Positions 22,124-31,670 of a DNA stretch of 47,619 nucleotides are shown here, piece after piece. The stretch is from Acholeplasmatales bacterium. GTDB taxonomy: Bacteria > Bacillota_I > Bacilli_A > Acholeplasmatales > Anaeroplasmataceae. The notes below the pieces were generated by a model. It saw only the letters and a list, made by a program, of their open reading frames with translations, was not told the DNA's origin and did no database searches. The DNA lies in contig CAAGAX010000013.1 in NCBI GenBank assembly GCA_900767915.1, forward strand, positions 1-47,619, written 5' to 3'. Each line of letters opens with the position of its first letter. Position 1 is the stretch's first letter. The position numbers were made by a program, and so were the translations under genes.

Positions 22124-23140
22124 ATGATACCAAATTTCTTAAAAATTAATTCAAGAATATATCTAGTAGCCCCATCATTTGGATGTAGCTATAAACCATA
22201 TAATGATAGACTATTAGAATCAATTAAAAATTTAAAAGCTCTAGGATATGATATCTATATCGGTCCAAATTGCTTCAAAAATAAAAAGACAGCCTCAAAT
22301 ACACCCAAATTAAGAGCTAAAGAATTTATGGATGCTTATAAAAGTGATGTTGATGCAATAATATCTGTTGGCGGTGGTGAAGTAATGTGTGAAATACTGC
22401 CATATATTGATTTTAATAAAATTAAAAAGCTAAAGCCTAAATGGTTTATGGGATATTCTGATAATACTAATCTTACCTACACTCTTACAACTATCTGTAA
22501 TATTGAAACTATATATGGTCCTCACGCAGCTTCATTTTACACAATTCCTTTAGAATATGATACTAAGGATGCAATTAGATTACTAAATGGAGAATTAGAA
22601 TTTGATGATTATGGAAAATGGGAATATCCTACTAAAAAATTTGATAATTCTCTTGAGCCATATCATTTAAATAAAACAAGTAAAATCATAGCTTATAATT
22701 ATAATAATCCATTTAGTGGTAGATTAATTGGTGGTTGTCTTGATTGCTTAATTACTCTTTGTGGTACTAAATTCGATAATACTTTAAATTATATCAATAA
22801 TCATAATGAAGGAATTATTTTCTTTTTAGAGGCATGTGATTTAAATTCAATTCAAATCACAAGAGCTCTTTTTCAATTAAAAAATGCTAATTGGTTTAAA
22901 AATATAAAAGGATTTATTATAGGTAGAAGTAATAACTACTATGATAAATCCTTTGGAATTACACCAAAACAAGCATATTTAAAAGCATTAAAGGAATTTA
23001 ATGTTCCAATATTATTAGATGTTGATTTAGGACATTTAGGTCCATCTATACCACTAAGATGTGGAGGCTTTTCTACAATATCGATTATAAATAATAGACT
23101 TCATATAAGCTATACTAATTCATCTAATGATGAAAATTGA
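22124..23140 (+). CDS. S66-family serine peptidase (LD-carboxypeptidase/MccF-like)
   Basis: 338 aa from ATG 22124, which has GGAGA five bases before it; an upstream TTG in frame overlaps the ribosome site and is rejected. The catalytic Ser is in MGYSDNTNL (about Ser112), the Glu in FFLEACDLN (about 236) and the His in LDVDLGHLGPSIPLRCG (about 304), in the S66 order. N-terminal RIYLVAPSFGCS is typical. The family splits muropeptide tetrapeptides or microcin-C-type aminoacyl nucleotides; the length and VGGGEVMCEILPYIDF favour the MccF-like branch over LdcA. It has no signal peptide. It ends 31 bases inside the convergent deacetylase gene. Confidence 0.9.
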   Translation: MIPNFLKINSRIYLVAPSFGCSYKPYNDRLLESIKNLKALGYDIYIGPNCFKNKKTASNTPKLRAKEFMDAYKSDVDAIISVGGGEVMCEILPYIDFNKIKKLKPKWFMGYSDNTNLTYTLTTICNIETIYGPHAASFYTIPLEYDTKDAIRLLNGELEFDDYGKWEYPTKKFDNSLEPYHLNKTSKIIAYNYNNPFSGRLIGGCLDCLITLCGTKFDNTLNYINNHNEGIIFFLEACDLNSIQITRALFQLKNANWFKNIKGFIIGRSNNYYDKSFGITPKQAYLKALKEFNVPILLDVDLGHLGPSIPLRCGGFSTISIINNRLHISYTNSSNDEN

Positions 23141-23751
23141 TATTTATCCTTTAATGACATAATGATATCACCTAAAGATTCTGGAATAGAATCAGTTAAG
23201 GTATGAAGTAATATTATAGAGCCTGATTTAACTTGAGGTAATAGAGTATTAATTACATATTGTTTTCCTAAATCATCATTATGTACATAATCATAAATCT
23301 GACAATTCCACATAAATATTGTATATCCTCTTTCATAGAGGATTTTTCTTTTCTCATCATCAATAAACCCCATAGGAGGTCTAAAATATTTTTTTATTTC
23401 TTTATTAGTTATTTTTTTATATAATGCTTCAAATTCATTAATATCATTAATAAAGGCTTCCTTTGTATATTTAGTAATATTCTTATGGAGCATTGTATGA
23501 TTACCTACATTTTGTTCTTCACTAATTCTTTTAACAACATCTCTATTGTCATTCATAAAGCCTCCTTCTAAAAAGAAAGTAGCTTTAACATTATATTTTT
23601 TTAAAATATCTAATATTTCAATTGTATTTTTTCTAGAGTAACCATCATCAAAGGTTAAATAAATATGATTATCTAATCCCTTATAAATAGTTTTTCCTCT
23701 ACAGGATAATAAAGAAATAAAAAATAAAGATAAGTATAATAAAATTTTCAC
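23110..23751 (-). CDS. Polysaccharide deacetylase lipoprotein
   Basis: About 213 aa, most likely from GTG 23751 because AGGTGATT lies just before it; an alternative GTG three codons earlier sits on the ribosome site. Lipobox LLSC follows a hydrophobic leader, so it is probably lipid-anchored outside the membrane. NodB motifs: LTFDDGY (metal Asp), GNHTMLH (His pair), FRPPMG and SIILLHT. The spacing TFDDGY with KNTIEILDILKKYNVKATFF is like PdaA-type peptidoglycan deacetylases, which fits spore or cell-wall remodelling. Its 3' end overlaps the S66 gene by 31 bases. Confidence 0.9.
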   Translation of the reverse strand: MKILLYLSLFFISLLSCRGKTIYKGLDNHIYLTFDDGYSRKNTIEILDILKKYNVKATFFLEGGFMNDNRDVVKRISEEQNVGNHTMLHKNITKYTKEAFINDINEFEALYKKITNKEIKKYFRPPMGFIDDEKRKILYERGYTIFMWNCQIYDYVHNDDLGKQYVINTLLPQVKSGSIILLHTLTDSIPESLGDIIMSLKDKYQFSSLDELV

Positions 23752-23800
23752 TTTAATCACCTATCTTTATTTTGATACTAATATATTAAATTAATTACCA

Positions 23801-25141
23801 CTATTTACCAAGACAAAATTTAGTAAATAAGGCTGTTATTAATTCATCAGGATAAGCTTCTCCTGTAATTTCTCCTAAATAATCAAAGGCATTTTTTATA
23901 TCTATTTCAACCATATCTACAAAATCTCCTCTTAATAAGGACTGATAAGCATTTTCTAATGATAGCTTTGCCTTATTCATTAAACCAATTTGTCTTTGAT
24001 TATTTAAATAATTACCATCAAATGAATCCATTTCATTAATTCTAGTAATTTTTAAAATTTCTTCACCTAATTTATCAATTCCTATTCTATCCTTAATAGA
24101 AATCATTACTGCATCCTTTATATCTATTTTATTACCTAAATCTATCTTATTAACAACAATAATTCTTTTTTTATTTTTAGTTAAATCTAAAAGCTTATAA
24201 TCAATATCCTCTAATTCCTTTGAGGTATCTAATACTAAAATAACTAAATCTGATTCACTAACCATTTTTTCACTTTTTTTAATACCAATACTCTCAATAA
24301 CATCCTTACTCTCATGAATTCCAGCAGTATCAATCAAATGAAGAGTAACACCACTAATAGTTAATGATCCTTCAACTATATCTCTTGTAGTACCGGCAAT
24401 ATCAGAGACAATTGCCTTATCCTCATCTAATAATAAATTTAAAAGACTAGATTTACCAACATTAGGCTTACCAACAATTGCAGTTTTTATTCCATGAATA
24501 GCTAATGTAGAAACACTTGAATTTTCTAAAATAACATTCATATCCTTAATCATATCTTCTAAAGCTGGGAGTAATGTTTCATTAGTAACTATTTCCATAT
24601 CCTCATATTCTGGATAATCAATATTAACCTCTATTTTAGCTAATGAATCTAATATTTTATCTCTAAATTCTTTTATTAATTTATAAGTTCTACTTCTTAA
24701 TGATGATAATGATGAATTTAAGGCTCTCTTATTAGTACTAGAAATAATATCCATAATAGATTCAGCTTCAGTTAAATCAAGCTTATGATTCAAAAAAGCT
24801 CTTTTAGAAAATTCACCATTCATTGCCATTCTAAAGCCATTTTTTAATAATACCTGTAAAACCTGATTAGTAACAAAAATACCACCATGGCAATTAATTT
24901 CAACAATATTTTCTCCATCAAATGAATTAGGAGCTAAAAATATATTACATAATACCTCATCAACTATTTGTCCATTATCAACTATATATCCATAATTAAT
25001 AGTATGAGATTTACATTTAGTTAAATCTTTTCCTTTAAAAACATTATTAACAAGCCTTATTGCATTATCTCCACTACAACGAATAATGGAAATAGCTCCC
25101 ATTCCATATGGGGTAGCAATAGCACAAATATCCTCTGCCAT
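23801..25141 (-). CDS. mnmE: tRNA modification GTPase MnmE
   Basis: 446 aa, full length. With MnmG it installs carboxymethylaminomethyl or related groups on U34 of certain tRNAs. The N-terminal folate-binding domain begins EDICAIATPYGMGAISIIRC; VEINCHGG is conserved; the G domain has AIVGKPNVGKSSLLNLLLDE (about 220), DIAGTTRD, DTAG and NKID; and the protein ends in FCLGK, with the catalytic C-terminal Cys motif (CxGK). GAGGTG precedes the ATG and a good promoter is at 25159-25187. MnmG is not in the window. Confidence 0.97.
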   Translation of the reverse strand: MAEDICAIATPYGMGAISIIRCSGDNAIRLVNNVFKGKDLTKCKSHTINYGYIVDNGQIVDEVLCNIFLAPNSFDGENIVEINCHGGIFVTNQVLQVLLKNGFRMAMNGEFSKRAFLNHKLDLTEAESIMDIISSTNKRALNSSLSSLRSRTYKLIKEFRDKILDSLAKIEVNIDYPEYEDMEIVTNETLLPALEDMIKDMNVILENSSVSTLAIHGIKTAIVGKPNVGKSSLLNLLLDEDKAIVSDIAGTTRDIVEGSLTISGVTLHLIDTAGIHESKDVIESIGIKKSEKMVSESDLVILVLDTSKELEDIDYKLLDLTKNKKRIIVVNKIDLGNKIDIKDAVMISIKDRIGIDKLGEEILKITRINEMDSFDGNYLNNQRQIGLMNKAKLSLENAYQSLLRGDFVDMVEIDIKNAFDYLGEITGEAYPDELITALFTKFCLGK

Positions 25142-25158
25142 ATTAACACCTCAAGCGT

Positions 25159-25187
25159 ATTATACATAATTTCAATAAATAATTCAA
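25159..25187 (-). promoter_or_regulatory. Sigma-A promoter of mnmE
   Basis: On the minus strand TTGAAT (25182-25187), 17 bases, TATAAT (25159-25164), about 18 bases upstream of the ATG; the leader is very short. Confidence 0.7.
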
Positions 25188-25264
25188 TTGAGGTAATTCT
25201 AACATTAAAAAAGAAATATGACTTTATATAAATAGAACAAAAACTATAATAGTATATTAATTTT

Positions 25265-25295
25265 AAAAAAGAGCTATATCATTTAGATATAGCTC
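25265..25295 (-). terminator. Terminator of the surface protein gene
   Basis: GAGCTATATC (25271-25280)/GATATAGCTC (25286-25295), a perfect stem, then TTTTTT on the minus strand. Confidence 0.85.
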
Positions 25296-25306
25296 AATAT
25301 AAAATA

Positions 25307-27016
25307 CTAATGCTTTTTCTTATATATTATTACACTCATAGCTAATGATGAAAGTAAAACAAATCCTATAATACTACCAATAATAATAAATGTATAATCA
25401 TTTTCATTTTTAATAATCTCTTCAAATTTATTAACTCTTATTTCATTATCAATAAATAATAATTCAGTATCATATTCTTTATCATTATTTACTTTTATTT
25501 TCATACCTATACAACTACTATCTATGTTTTTTATATTTGATGTAATTGATATTGAATCATTACTATTTAAATAGCCTAAATTCTTTAATAGCTCTTCAAT
25601 ATCATTTTTAAATACATTTCTATTATCAGGTAAAACATAAATCAAATCATCAAGATTAAATTCAGGAAAATCACCATCACAATAAGAAATAAAAAATGAA
25701 TATGTTGTTTTATTTTTGCTACTATCACTTGCTTCTACATCAAATCTATATTTACCAAAGCCCTTTGATTTATTTTGATAATCCTCTACATCAATAATAG
25801 TAAAATCTGAAATTTCCCCATCATAATCATCTTTAACTGTTACCTTCTTTTTAATATCATTTATTGTTAATGGTTCATTATCAAACGATAAAATACTACT
25901 AGGAGTACTAACTATAGGGGCATCCTCATCAATAACAGTAACTAAAAAGCTCTTTTCAGTAACATTATCATAATTATCTGTTGCAGTAATAACGATAGGA
26001 AAGCTTCCTTTTTTATTGAAATTATTTTTATAGCTATCAAAATCATATGAAATTGATTTTACACCAGTAGAATCTGTAACATTTATATAACTTTTTAAAA
26101 CATCATCACTAAGAATTTCTTTGTAATTAACAACAATTTCTTCACATTTAACAATAGGCCCTCTAATATCCTTAATTTCAATTTCTAAAACTAATTTTGT
26201 AACATTTCCAAAATCATCTATTGCAATATAAACTAATGAATAAGTACCTAAATCATATGAATCCTCTTCACCATAATCTCCATCTGAAAAATACAAAGTA
26301 GCATTTCCTTTTTTATCACTAACTTTAATTTTATTATGAATATCTTCAAGCTTCATTGGATTATCATAATCAGAAATAACTTTTGTTACAGGTTTTCCAT
26401 CAACTAATGGATTAAATTTCATACCATAAAGAAATGAAAAATCAAAATTCTTATAACATTCCTTTTCTAATAAGCTATTAATCTTATTATTTGAATCATA
26501 TTCCTTGTAATTAACATAATAATCACTATTATATTCTCCTACAACAAAAGGAAATTCCGCATCACATCTAAAGACTATAGTAGGTTTATCATCTATCATA
26601 GAAACAGAGTAAAATAATCCCTTAAAATTAATAATTGGACACTCAAGATAAACATTCATACACTTGAATTTATTATTTTTAAATTCAATATAACTTGTAA
26701 TTGTTAAATAAGTAGTACTTGGTGCTTCATATCCAATTTGATATGAAAATTTTAAGGGCTCACTCCAATTATCCTTAGGCATTTCTTCTAAGACATATTT
26801 AAAAGATTTATTCTGTAATAAATCATTAATGTCAGATGTACCAGAAACTACATTGAATACCCTTTTATCAGATATTACATCATTAGAAAGCCTAAAGGCA
26901 TTTAAATTATCCATAGGATTATCCTTAAACATTGATTTTGCGTTTAAATTTAAACCAAAATTCAATGAAAGATAGGCTCCTAACAAGCCTAAAAATAAAA
27001 TAATTTTTTTTCTCAT
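25307..27016 (-). CDS. Cell-surface protein with bacterial Ig-like repeats and C-terminal anchor
   Basis: 569 aa. An N-terminal signal peptide (MRKKIILFLGLLGAYLSLNF and following, cut probably after NLNAKS) precedes a ~190-residue domain without known motif. Three Ig-like repeats of the DUF5011/HYR kind follow, marked by YDLGTYSLVYIAIDDFGNVT, GSFPIVITATDNYDNVTEKS and YRFDVEASDSSKNKTTYSF, with linkers DIRGPIV, DEDAPIV and GDFPEF. One C-terminal transmembrane helix (about 541-563, FIIIGSIIGFVLLSSLAM) ends in YKKKH, so the protein faces outwards. There is no LPxTG. GGTGAT precedes the ATG. Probably adhesive or structural. Confidence 0.82.
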   Translation of the reverse strand: MRKKIILFLGLLGAYLSLNFGLNLNAKSMFKDNPMDNLNAFRLSNDVISDKRVFNVVSGTSDINDLLQNKSFKYVLEEMPKDNWSEPLKFSYQIGYEAPSTTYLTITSYIEFKNNKFKCMNVYLECPIINFKGLFYSVSMIDDKPTIVFRCDAEFPFVVGEYNSDYYVNYKEYDSNNKINSLLEKECYKNFDFSFLYGMKFNPLVDGKPVTKVISDYDNPMKLEDIHNKIKVSDKKGNATLYFSDGDYGEEDSYDLGTYSLVYIAIDDFGNVTKLVLEIEIKDIRGPIVKCEEIVVNYKEILSDDVLKSYINVTDSTGVKSISYDFDSYKNNFNKKGSFPIVITATDNYDNVTEKSFLVTVIDEDAPIVSTPSSILSFDNEPLTINDIKKKVTVKDDYDGEISDFTIIDVEDYQNKSKGFGKYRFDVEASDSSKNKTTYSFFISYCDGDFPEFNLDDLIYVLPDNRNVFKNDIEELLKNLGYLNSNDSISITSNIKNIDSSCIGMKIKVNNDKEYDTELLFIDNEIRVNKFEEIIKNENDYTFIIIGSIIGFVLLSSLAMSVIIYKKKH

Positions 27017-27123
27017 TTTTTATCACCTCATATAATAATAGCGAAATTTTTTTATTTTTTTTCACTTTTTTTATATTTTTTTAAAAATTTATAATATTTT
27101 TATAATAAAAATGCCTAAACGAT

Positions 27124-27149
27124 AAAAAAGGTACTAAAAATAGTACCTT
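27124..27149 (-). terminator. Terminator of the helicase operon
   Basis: AAGGTACTA (27128-27136)/TAGTACCTT (27141-27149), a perfect stem, six Ts on the minus strand. It closes the cls-helicase-helicase unit. Confidence 0.85.
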
Positions 27150-27216
27150 CATTTCTAATATACCCATTATAAAAAATATAATATATCTTATTCAAATTTT
27201 AATAAATTATAATATT

Positions 27217-30200
27217 TTATCTTTCTATATAGCTGTCTTTAATATATAAATTATTATTTCTATTAATAATCTTATTATCTATTAATAAATCCTTTAATAC
27301 TCCATCAAGAATTATCCTTGTTGAAGCTAAAACCTTATCAAAGCCTAATAGCTTCACTAATGTTCTATAGCAGCCATCGATAGTAATACCATTATTCTTT
27401 TCAACAATAACTAATATACCATTCGCATATTCCTCAGGAGGTATTTGATATGCTTCACGCTCTGAATCAATTCTTAAAGTAATACCAGCTATTTTCTTAT
27501 TATAATAGAATCCACCAAGCTTCAAGGCTCTTTTTGGAATATTATTATTTATATCATCTAATAAATCCTTTGAAGCCTTTGGTTTATCATATATTTTAGC
27601 TATCTCTAAAGCTAAGAAATCTTCATGAATAGGTGCCTCATAATTAATAATTTCTTGAATTAAATATTCTAAATCATATTCCTCAAGAATTTTCTTACCT
27701 CTTAAAACACCTAAAGAATCATACACATTAAAATTAGATTCTAAGGAATCTAGTGATTCATCAACTTCAAGGAAGCTTTTAATATCATCACTAACAATAT
27801 CCTCTTCCTCTTCATTAGTTAAGGCATTATATAATCTTTCCTTTTCATCATTAATATTAGATACCCAAGCAGTTGTATAAAGCTTAAAATATTTCCATCC
27901 TAATCTTCTTAATAATAATCTTTCTAGACGATATTTATCAGTAATATTAGTAGAATAGCTGCTAGACTGATCAAGCATTATAGCCATAATAAACTTATCC
28001 TGTTTCTTATCCTTAACTGCTAAATCAATTTTAAATGAGCTATTACCATAATTAGTATATACCTCAAATCCTAAGCTCTCTAAATAGCTCTTTACAGATA
28101 AAACAATACCATTATGAGAAGGTGAAAAATTCTTTTTATTCAAAATATGCTCAGCAAACTCTAAATAATCTCTTAATAATAAGGCTCCCTTTGAACTTGT
28201 TGTTGTTTTAATATCTACATATCTAATAGATGAAACAATACTAATATTATATTTAGCACGTGTTACTGCTACATTTAATCTTCTTTCACCACCAGAATTA
28301 TTTAAAGGACCAAATCTTTGATAAAATTTACCTTCACTATTATAAGCATAGCATATACTAAAGATAATTCTATCTCTTTCATCACCTTGAACAGTTTCTA
28401 GATTTTTAACAAAGAATGGCTCATCTGTTGATCCATCAAAATATTTCATTAGCTCTGGGTACTTCTTTAATTCTTTATCAACTAATGAAGAAATTAAATC
28501 AGCTTGAACATTACTAAATGCGACTACACCCAAAGATCTTGAGGAATTCTTATAATGTTCAAAAACCATTTTACAGATTTTCTGAGCCTCATAAGGATTA
28601 GTTCTTGTAGTCATATCATACCTTCCCTCAGGGAAATAATAGAAATCAACTCCAAAGCCTTTACTATGAGTTAAAGCTTGAGGAATTGTTATAAGACCAT
28701 CATTATAAAAGCTATGATTAGAAAATGTTATTAATTCCTCACTTCTACTTCTATAATGCCACTTTAATGATGTTGTAGGAAAAACCTGAGTAGCCTTATC
28801 AAGAATAGACTCTAAATCATATTCTTTATCATCATCCTCTGATTCAACACTTGCCATAAAGAAATTAGATGGTGGCATTTGCTTTGTATCACCAATAATA
28901 ATACATTGCTTACCTCTATAAATAGAGCCTAAAGCATCAGACGCAAAGATTTGTGATGCTTCATCAAATATTACACAATCAAATAAATTTAAAGTACTAG
29001 TTAAATAAGTAGATACTGATAATGGTGACATTAAGAATACTGGCTTAATTTCTAATACAAAATCAAAAATTTGATCAAGTAAGCTTCTAATAGGTAATTG
29101 TCTTCTTAGCTTATTATATTCCTTATCTAATATCTTAAATTTAGATCCTTCAACTAAGCTTAAATTAGGTCTTTTCTTACTCATTTTAGAAATAATTAAA
29201 TCTCTATTTATAGAAAACATTTCTTCATCTAATGCTCTAAAATCATTAACAAATTTCTCTTTTTTCTCACTAACAAAGCCATTTAGCATTGCTGAAGAGG
29301 AAAATATTTCATGTATTTTTAAATAATAATATGTTTTCTTAAATGTATTAGAAATATGATCTAATTCATATTTATAATCTAAATATGTATCTAAGAAATC
29401 TAATATATTATATTTAGATAGACTACTAACAATATCCTTTATATTCAAATATAAATTATAATAATCCTTCCATGAATAGGTATTATTAAAAAATTCTAAT
29501 AGCTCCTCAATTGATAGCTCCTTTGTATTAAGCTTTAATATATCAATATATTTAATTGTAATATCTAATATAGCTTTATTTGCTTTGAATTCATTAGAAT
29601 TAATTATATCTAAAGATATTTTACTCTTTAAAATTTTTAAATTTTCTTCAGTAATTAAATAATCATCAAATTTATTTAATTCACGTAAATCAGATAAAAT
29701 AGCTTTTAAATTTAAATTACTAATACTACCTAAATATTTAGTAATAAAGCTACTATATTCCTTAGACATATTAAGATTTTTCTTAATATTTACTAATTCC
29801 TTTAGTTCCTCTTGAAGCTCTTCATATGTAGCCTTTACCTTACGATAGGATATAATTTTATTGTATAATTCCTTTAATTCCTTTGATTTAAATAAGGATT
29901 TATTTTGTAAGGCCTTGTTATATTGGATAGATAATTCCTCTAAGGGCTCATTTAATATTTTTTGATCATATAAAGATAGTGTTTCACTTTTTAATATCTT
30001 TAAAATAATTAAATATTTTTCTATGGAATCAATTAATTTATTTCTTACCTTTTTAATTAGATAAAATGGTGAATATGATTTTAAATTAAATAAAATAATA
30101 AATAAATCTAATGTATTATAAATTGATGATAAATCATTAAGAGATAGCTTTAATGTTTCATTTATAACATTTTTATATTCAATTAATTTAGTTAAGTAAT

Positions 30201-31659
30201 TAATTGATATTTCAATATTATTAATATCAATACTTTGATTTAAATTATAAAAATAAAATGGATTAGTTCTATAATCATAAATATCATTTGCATAGCCACT
30301 ATATTCATTTAATAGCTTAGAGATATTATCAACATCATATAAATTTAAATTAGAAATATTAAATTGCTTTTGAATTGGCTCAGTATCAGTATTAAAATAT
30401 AAAGAATATAATTCTGATAAGGATATACCAAGACCTGATATTTTACTATTCATTTCATTCTCATAAGAAGCTAAATCAGATCTAATCAATTTATATTTAG
30501 ATTCAATAAATTGAGATTTAAATTCCATATTATATTTAGGTGCTGTTGCTGCTTTATATAATTTTTGAATAAATTCTTTTTTATTAGCTTTATTAGAATG
30601 TAGCTCTATTGCAAAATCAGATAAATGAACTCTTCTCAAATTCTCAAAAACAACATTTAAGGCTGATATTTTTTCAGAAACAAATAATATCTTTTTATCT
30701 ACACCTAATAATGAAGCAATTATATTAGTAATAGTTTGGCTCTTACCAGAACCAGGAGGTCCCTCTAAACAAAAGGATTTACCATCTGCAGCCATTTGAA
30801 TTGCTTCAAGCTGTGAAGAATCACAGTTAACAACAGGATAAATTTTATTTTTATCATTAGCTTTAAATTCTCTTTGTTCCTCACCTAATAAATATCTAAT
30901 ATTTCTATTTTTAATAACTATTTCCTTATTAAAAATTAAATCATTATACATATTCATTTTATAGAATGAATAAATACCTAAGGCTGCACCATCATCCATT
31001 CTCATATCACTAGGTAAAATTGCTCTAACCTTCTCTACATATGATGAAAATGACTCATCCTGATAGCTTGGAATTTCACAATTATAAACTGAACTAAAAT
31101 AATATTTAAGAGTAGGGTTAATAATAATCTCATCCTCATACTGGTGAATAATAAAATCTCCACCCTCATTAGATAATTCAATAGGTAATAACATTAAAGG
31201 AGCTACATATTCTATATCTTCTTCAGTATAATGAATAAATTCAAAAGATAAATATAAAGCATTAATGCCCTTTTCAACAATAGAGTTTGTAAAATCCTTT
31301 TTTAATGATTTTAATACTCTTGTTAAATTAAAGCCTGTTTTATAACATAATAGTTGTCTAGGTACTAAATATTTTCTTGTTATTTCATATACCTTTGTAG
31401 GAGTATATTCTAAAACATTATCATTAGGATTATTTACTAAAGCTTCATTATGATAATTCAATAATAAAGGATCAATATTTAATATAGTACAATCCCTTCC
31501 ACCTTTAACAGCACGGAAAATTTCTTCAATATTTTTATTTAGAAGCATTAATGTTTTAAGTCCTGAATCTTTAAAATTAAGTAATCTATTTCTTTTGCCT
31601 AAATCTAATAATTGATTTGTTACAACATATAGCTTCTTTAAAACCTCTTGATCAGTCAC
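27217..31659 (-). CDS. Giant DUF4011-type superfamily 1 helicase with nuclease-like domain (copy A)
   Basis: 1480 aa. Domains in order: DUF4011 N-terminus with LLDLGKRNRLLNFKDSG (about 17-33); Walker A LEGPPGSGKSQTITNIIASL (about 298-317); a long coiled helical insert (about 330-820); motif II CVIFDEASQI (about 895); motif III GDTKQMPPS; WHYRSRSEELI (about 967); VQGDERDRIIFS; motif VI VTRAKYNI (about 1133); a PD-(D/E)xK-like domain near 1190-1270 (SSFKIDLAV, then RRLGWKYFKLYTTAWV); and a DUF3320-like tail. The nuclease core has AIMLDQ where related proteins have AIECDG, so it may be inactive. The GTG start has AGGAGGG upstream, directly after the copy-B stop. Probably DNA repair or defence; role inferred. 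Confidence 0.88.
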   Translation of the reverse strand: MTDQEVLKKLYVVTNQLLDLGKRNRLLNFKDSGLKTLMLLNKNIEEIFRAVKGGRDCTILNIDPLLLNYHNEALVNNPNDNVLEYTPTKVYEITRKYLVPRQLLCYKTGFNLTRVLKSLKKDFTNSIVEKGINALYLSFEFIHYTEEDIEYVAPLMLLPIELSNEGGDFIIHQYEDEIIINPTLKYYFSSVYNCEIPSYQDESFSSYVEKVRAILPSDMRMDDGAALGIYSFYKMNMYNDLIFNKEIVIKNRNIRYLLGEEQREFKANDKNKIYPVVNCDSSQLEAIQMAADGKSFCLEGPPGSGKSQTITNIIASLLGVDKKILFVSEKISALNVVFENLRRVHLSDFAIELHSNKANKKEFIQKLYKAATAPKYNMEFKSQFIESKYKLIRSDLASYENEMNSKISGLGISLSELYSLYFNTDTEPIQKQFNISNLNLYDVDNISKLLNEYSGYANDIYDYRTNPFYFYNLNQSIDINNIEISINYLTKLIEYKNVINETLKLSLNDLSSIYNTLDLFIILFNLKSYSPFYLIKKVRNKLIDSIEKYLIILKILKSETLSLYDQKILNEPLEELSIQYNKALQNKSLFKSKELKELYNKIISYRKVKATYEELQEELKELVNIKKNLNMSKEYSSFITKYLGSISNLNLKAILSDLRELNKFDDYLITEENLKILKSKISLDIINSNEFKANKAILDITIKYIDILKLNTKELSIEELLEFFNNTYSWKDYYNLYLNIKDIVSSLSKYNILDFLDTYLDYKYELDHISNTFKKTYYYLKIHEIFSSSAMLNGFVSEKKEKFVNDFRALDEEMFSINRDLIISKMSKKRPNLSLVEGSKFKILDKEYNKLRRQLPIRSLLDQIFDFVLEIKPVFLMSPLSVSTYLTSTLNLFDCVIFDEASQIFASDALGSIYRGKQCIIIGDTKQMPPSNFFMASVESEDDDKEYDLESILDKATQVFPTTSLKWHYRSRSEELITFSNHSFYNDGLITIPQALTHSKGFGVDFYYFPEGRYDMTTRTNPYEAQKICKMVFEHYKNSSRSLGVVAFSNVQADLISSLVDKELKKYPELMKYFDGSTDEPFFVKNLETVQGDERDRIIFSICYAYNSEGKFYQRFGPLNNSGGERRLNVAVTRAKYNISIVSSIRYVDIKTTTSSKGALLLRDYLEFAEHILNKKNFSPSHNGIVLSVKSYLESLGFEVYTNYGNSSFKIDLAVKDKKQDKFIMAIMLDQSSSYSTNITDKYRLERLLLRRLGWKYFKLYTTAWVSNINDEKERLYNALTNEEEEDIVSDDIKSFLEVDESLDSLESNFNVYDSLGVLRGKKILEEYDLEYLIQEIINYEAPIHEDFLALEIAKIYDKPKASKDLLDDINNNIPKRALKLGGFYYNKKIAGITLRIDSEREAYQIPPEEYANGILVIVEKNNGITIDGCYRTLVKLLGFDKVLASTRIILDGVLKDLLIDNKIINRNNNLYIKDSYIER

Positions 31660-31670
31660 CTATAACCCTC

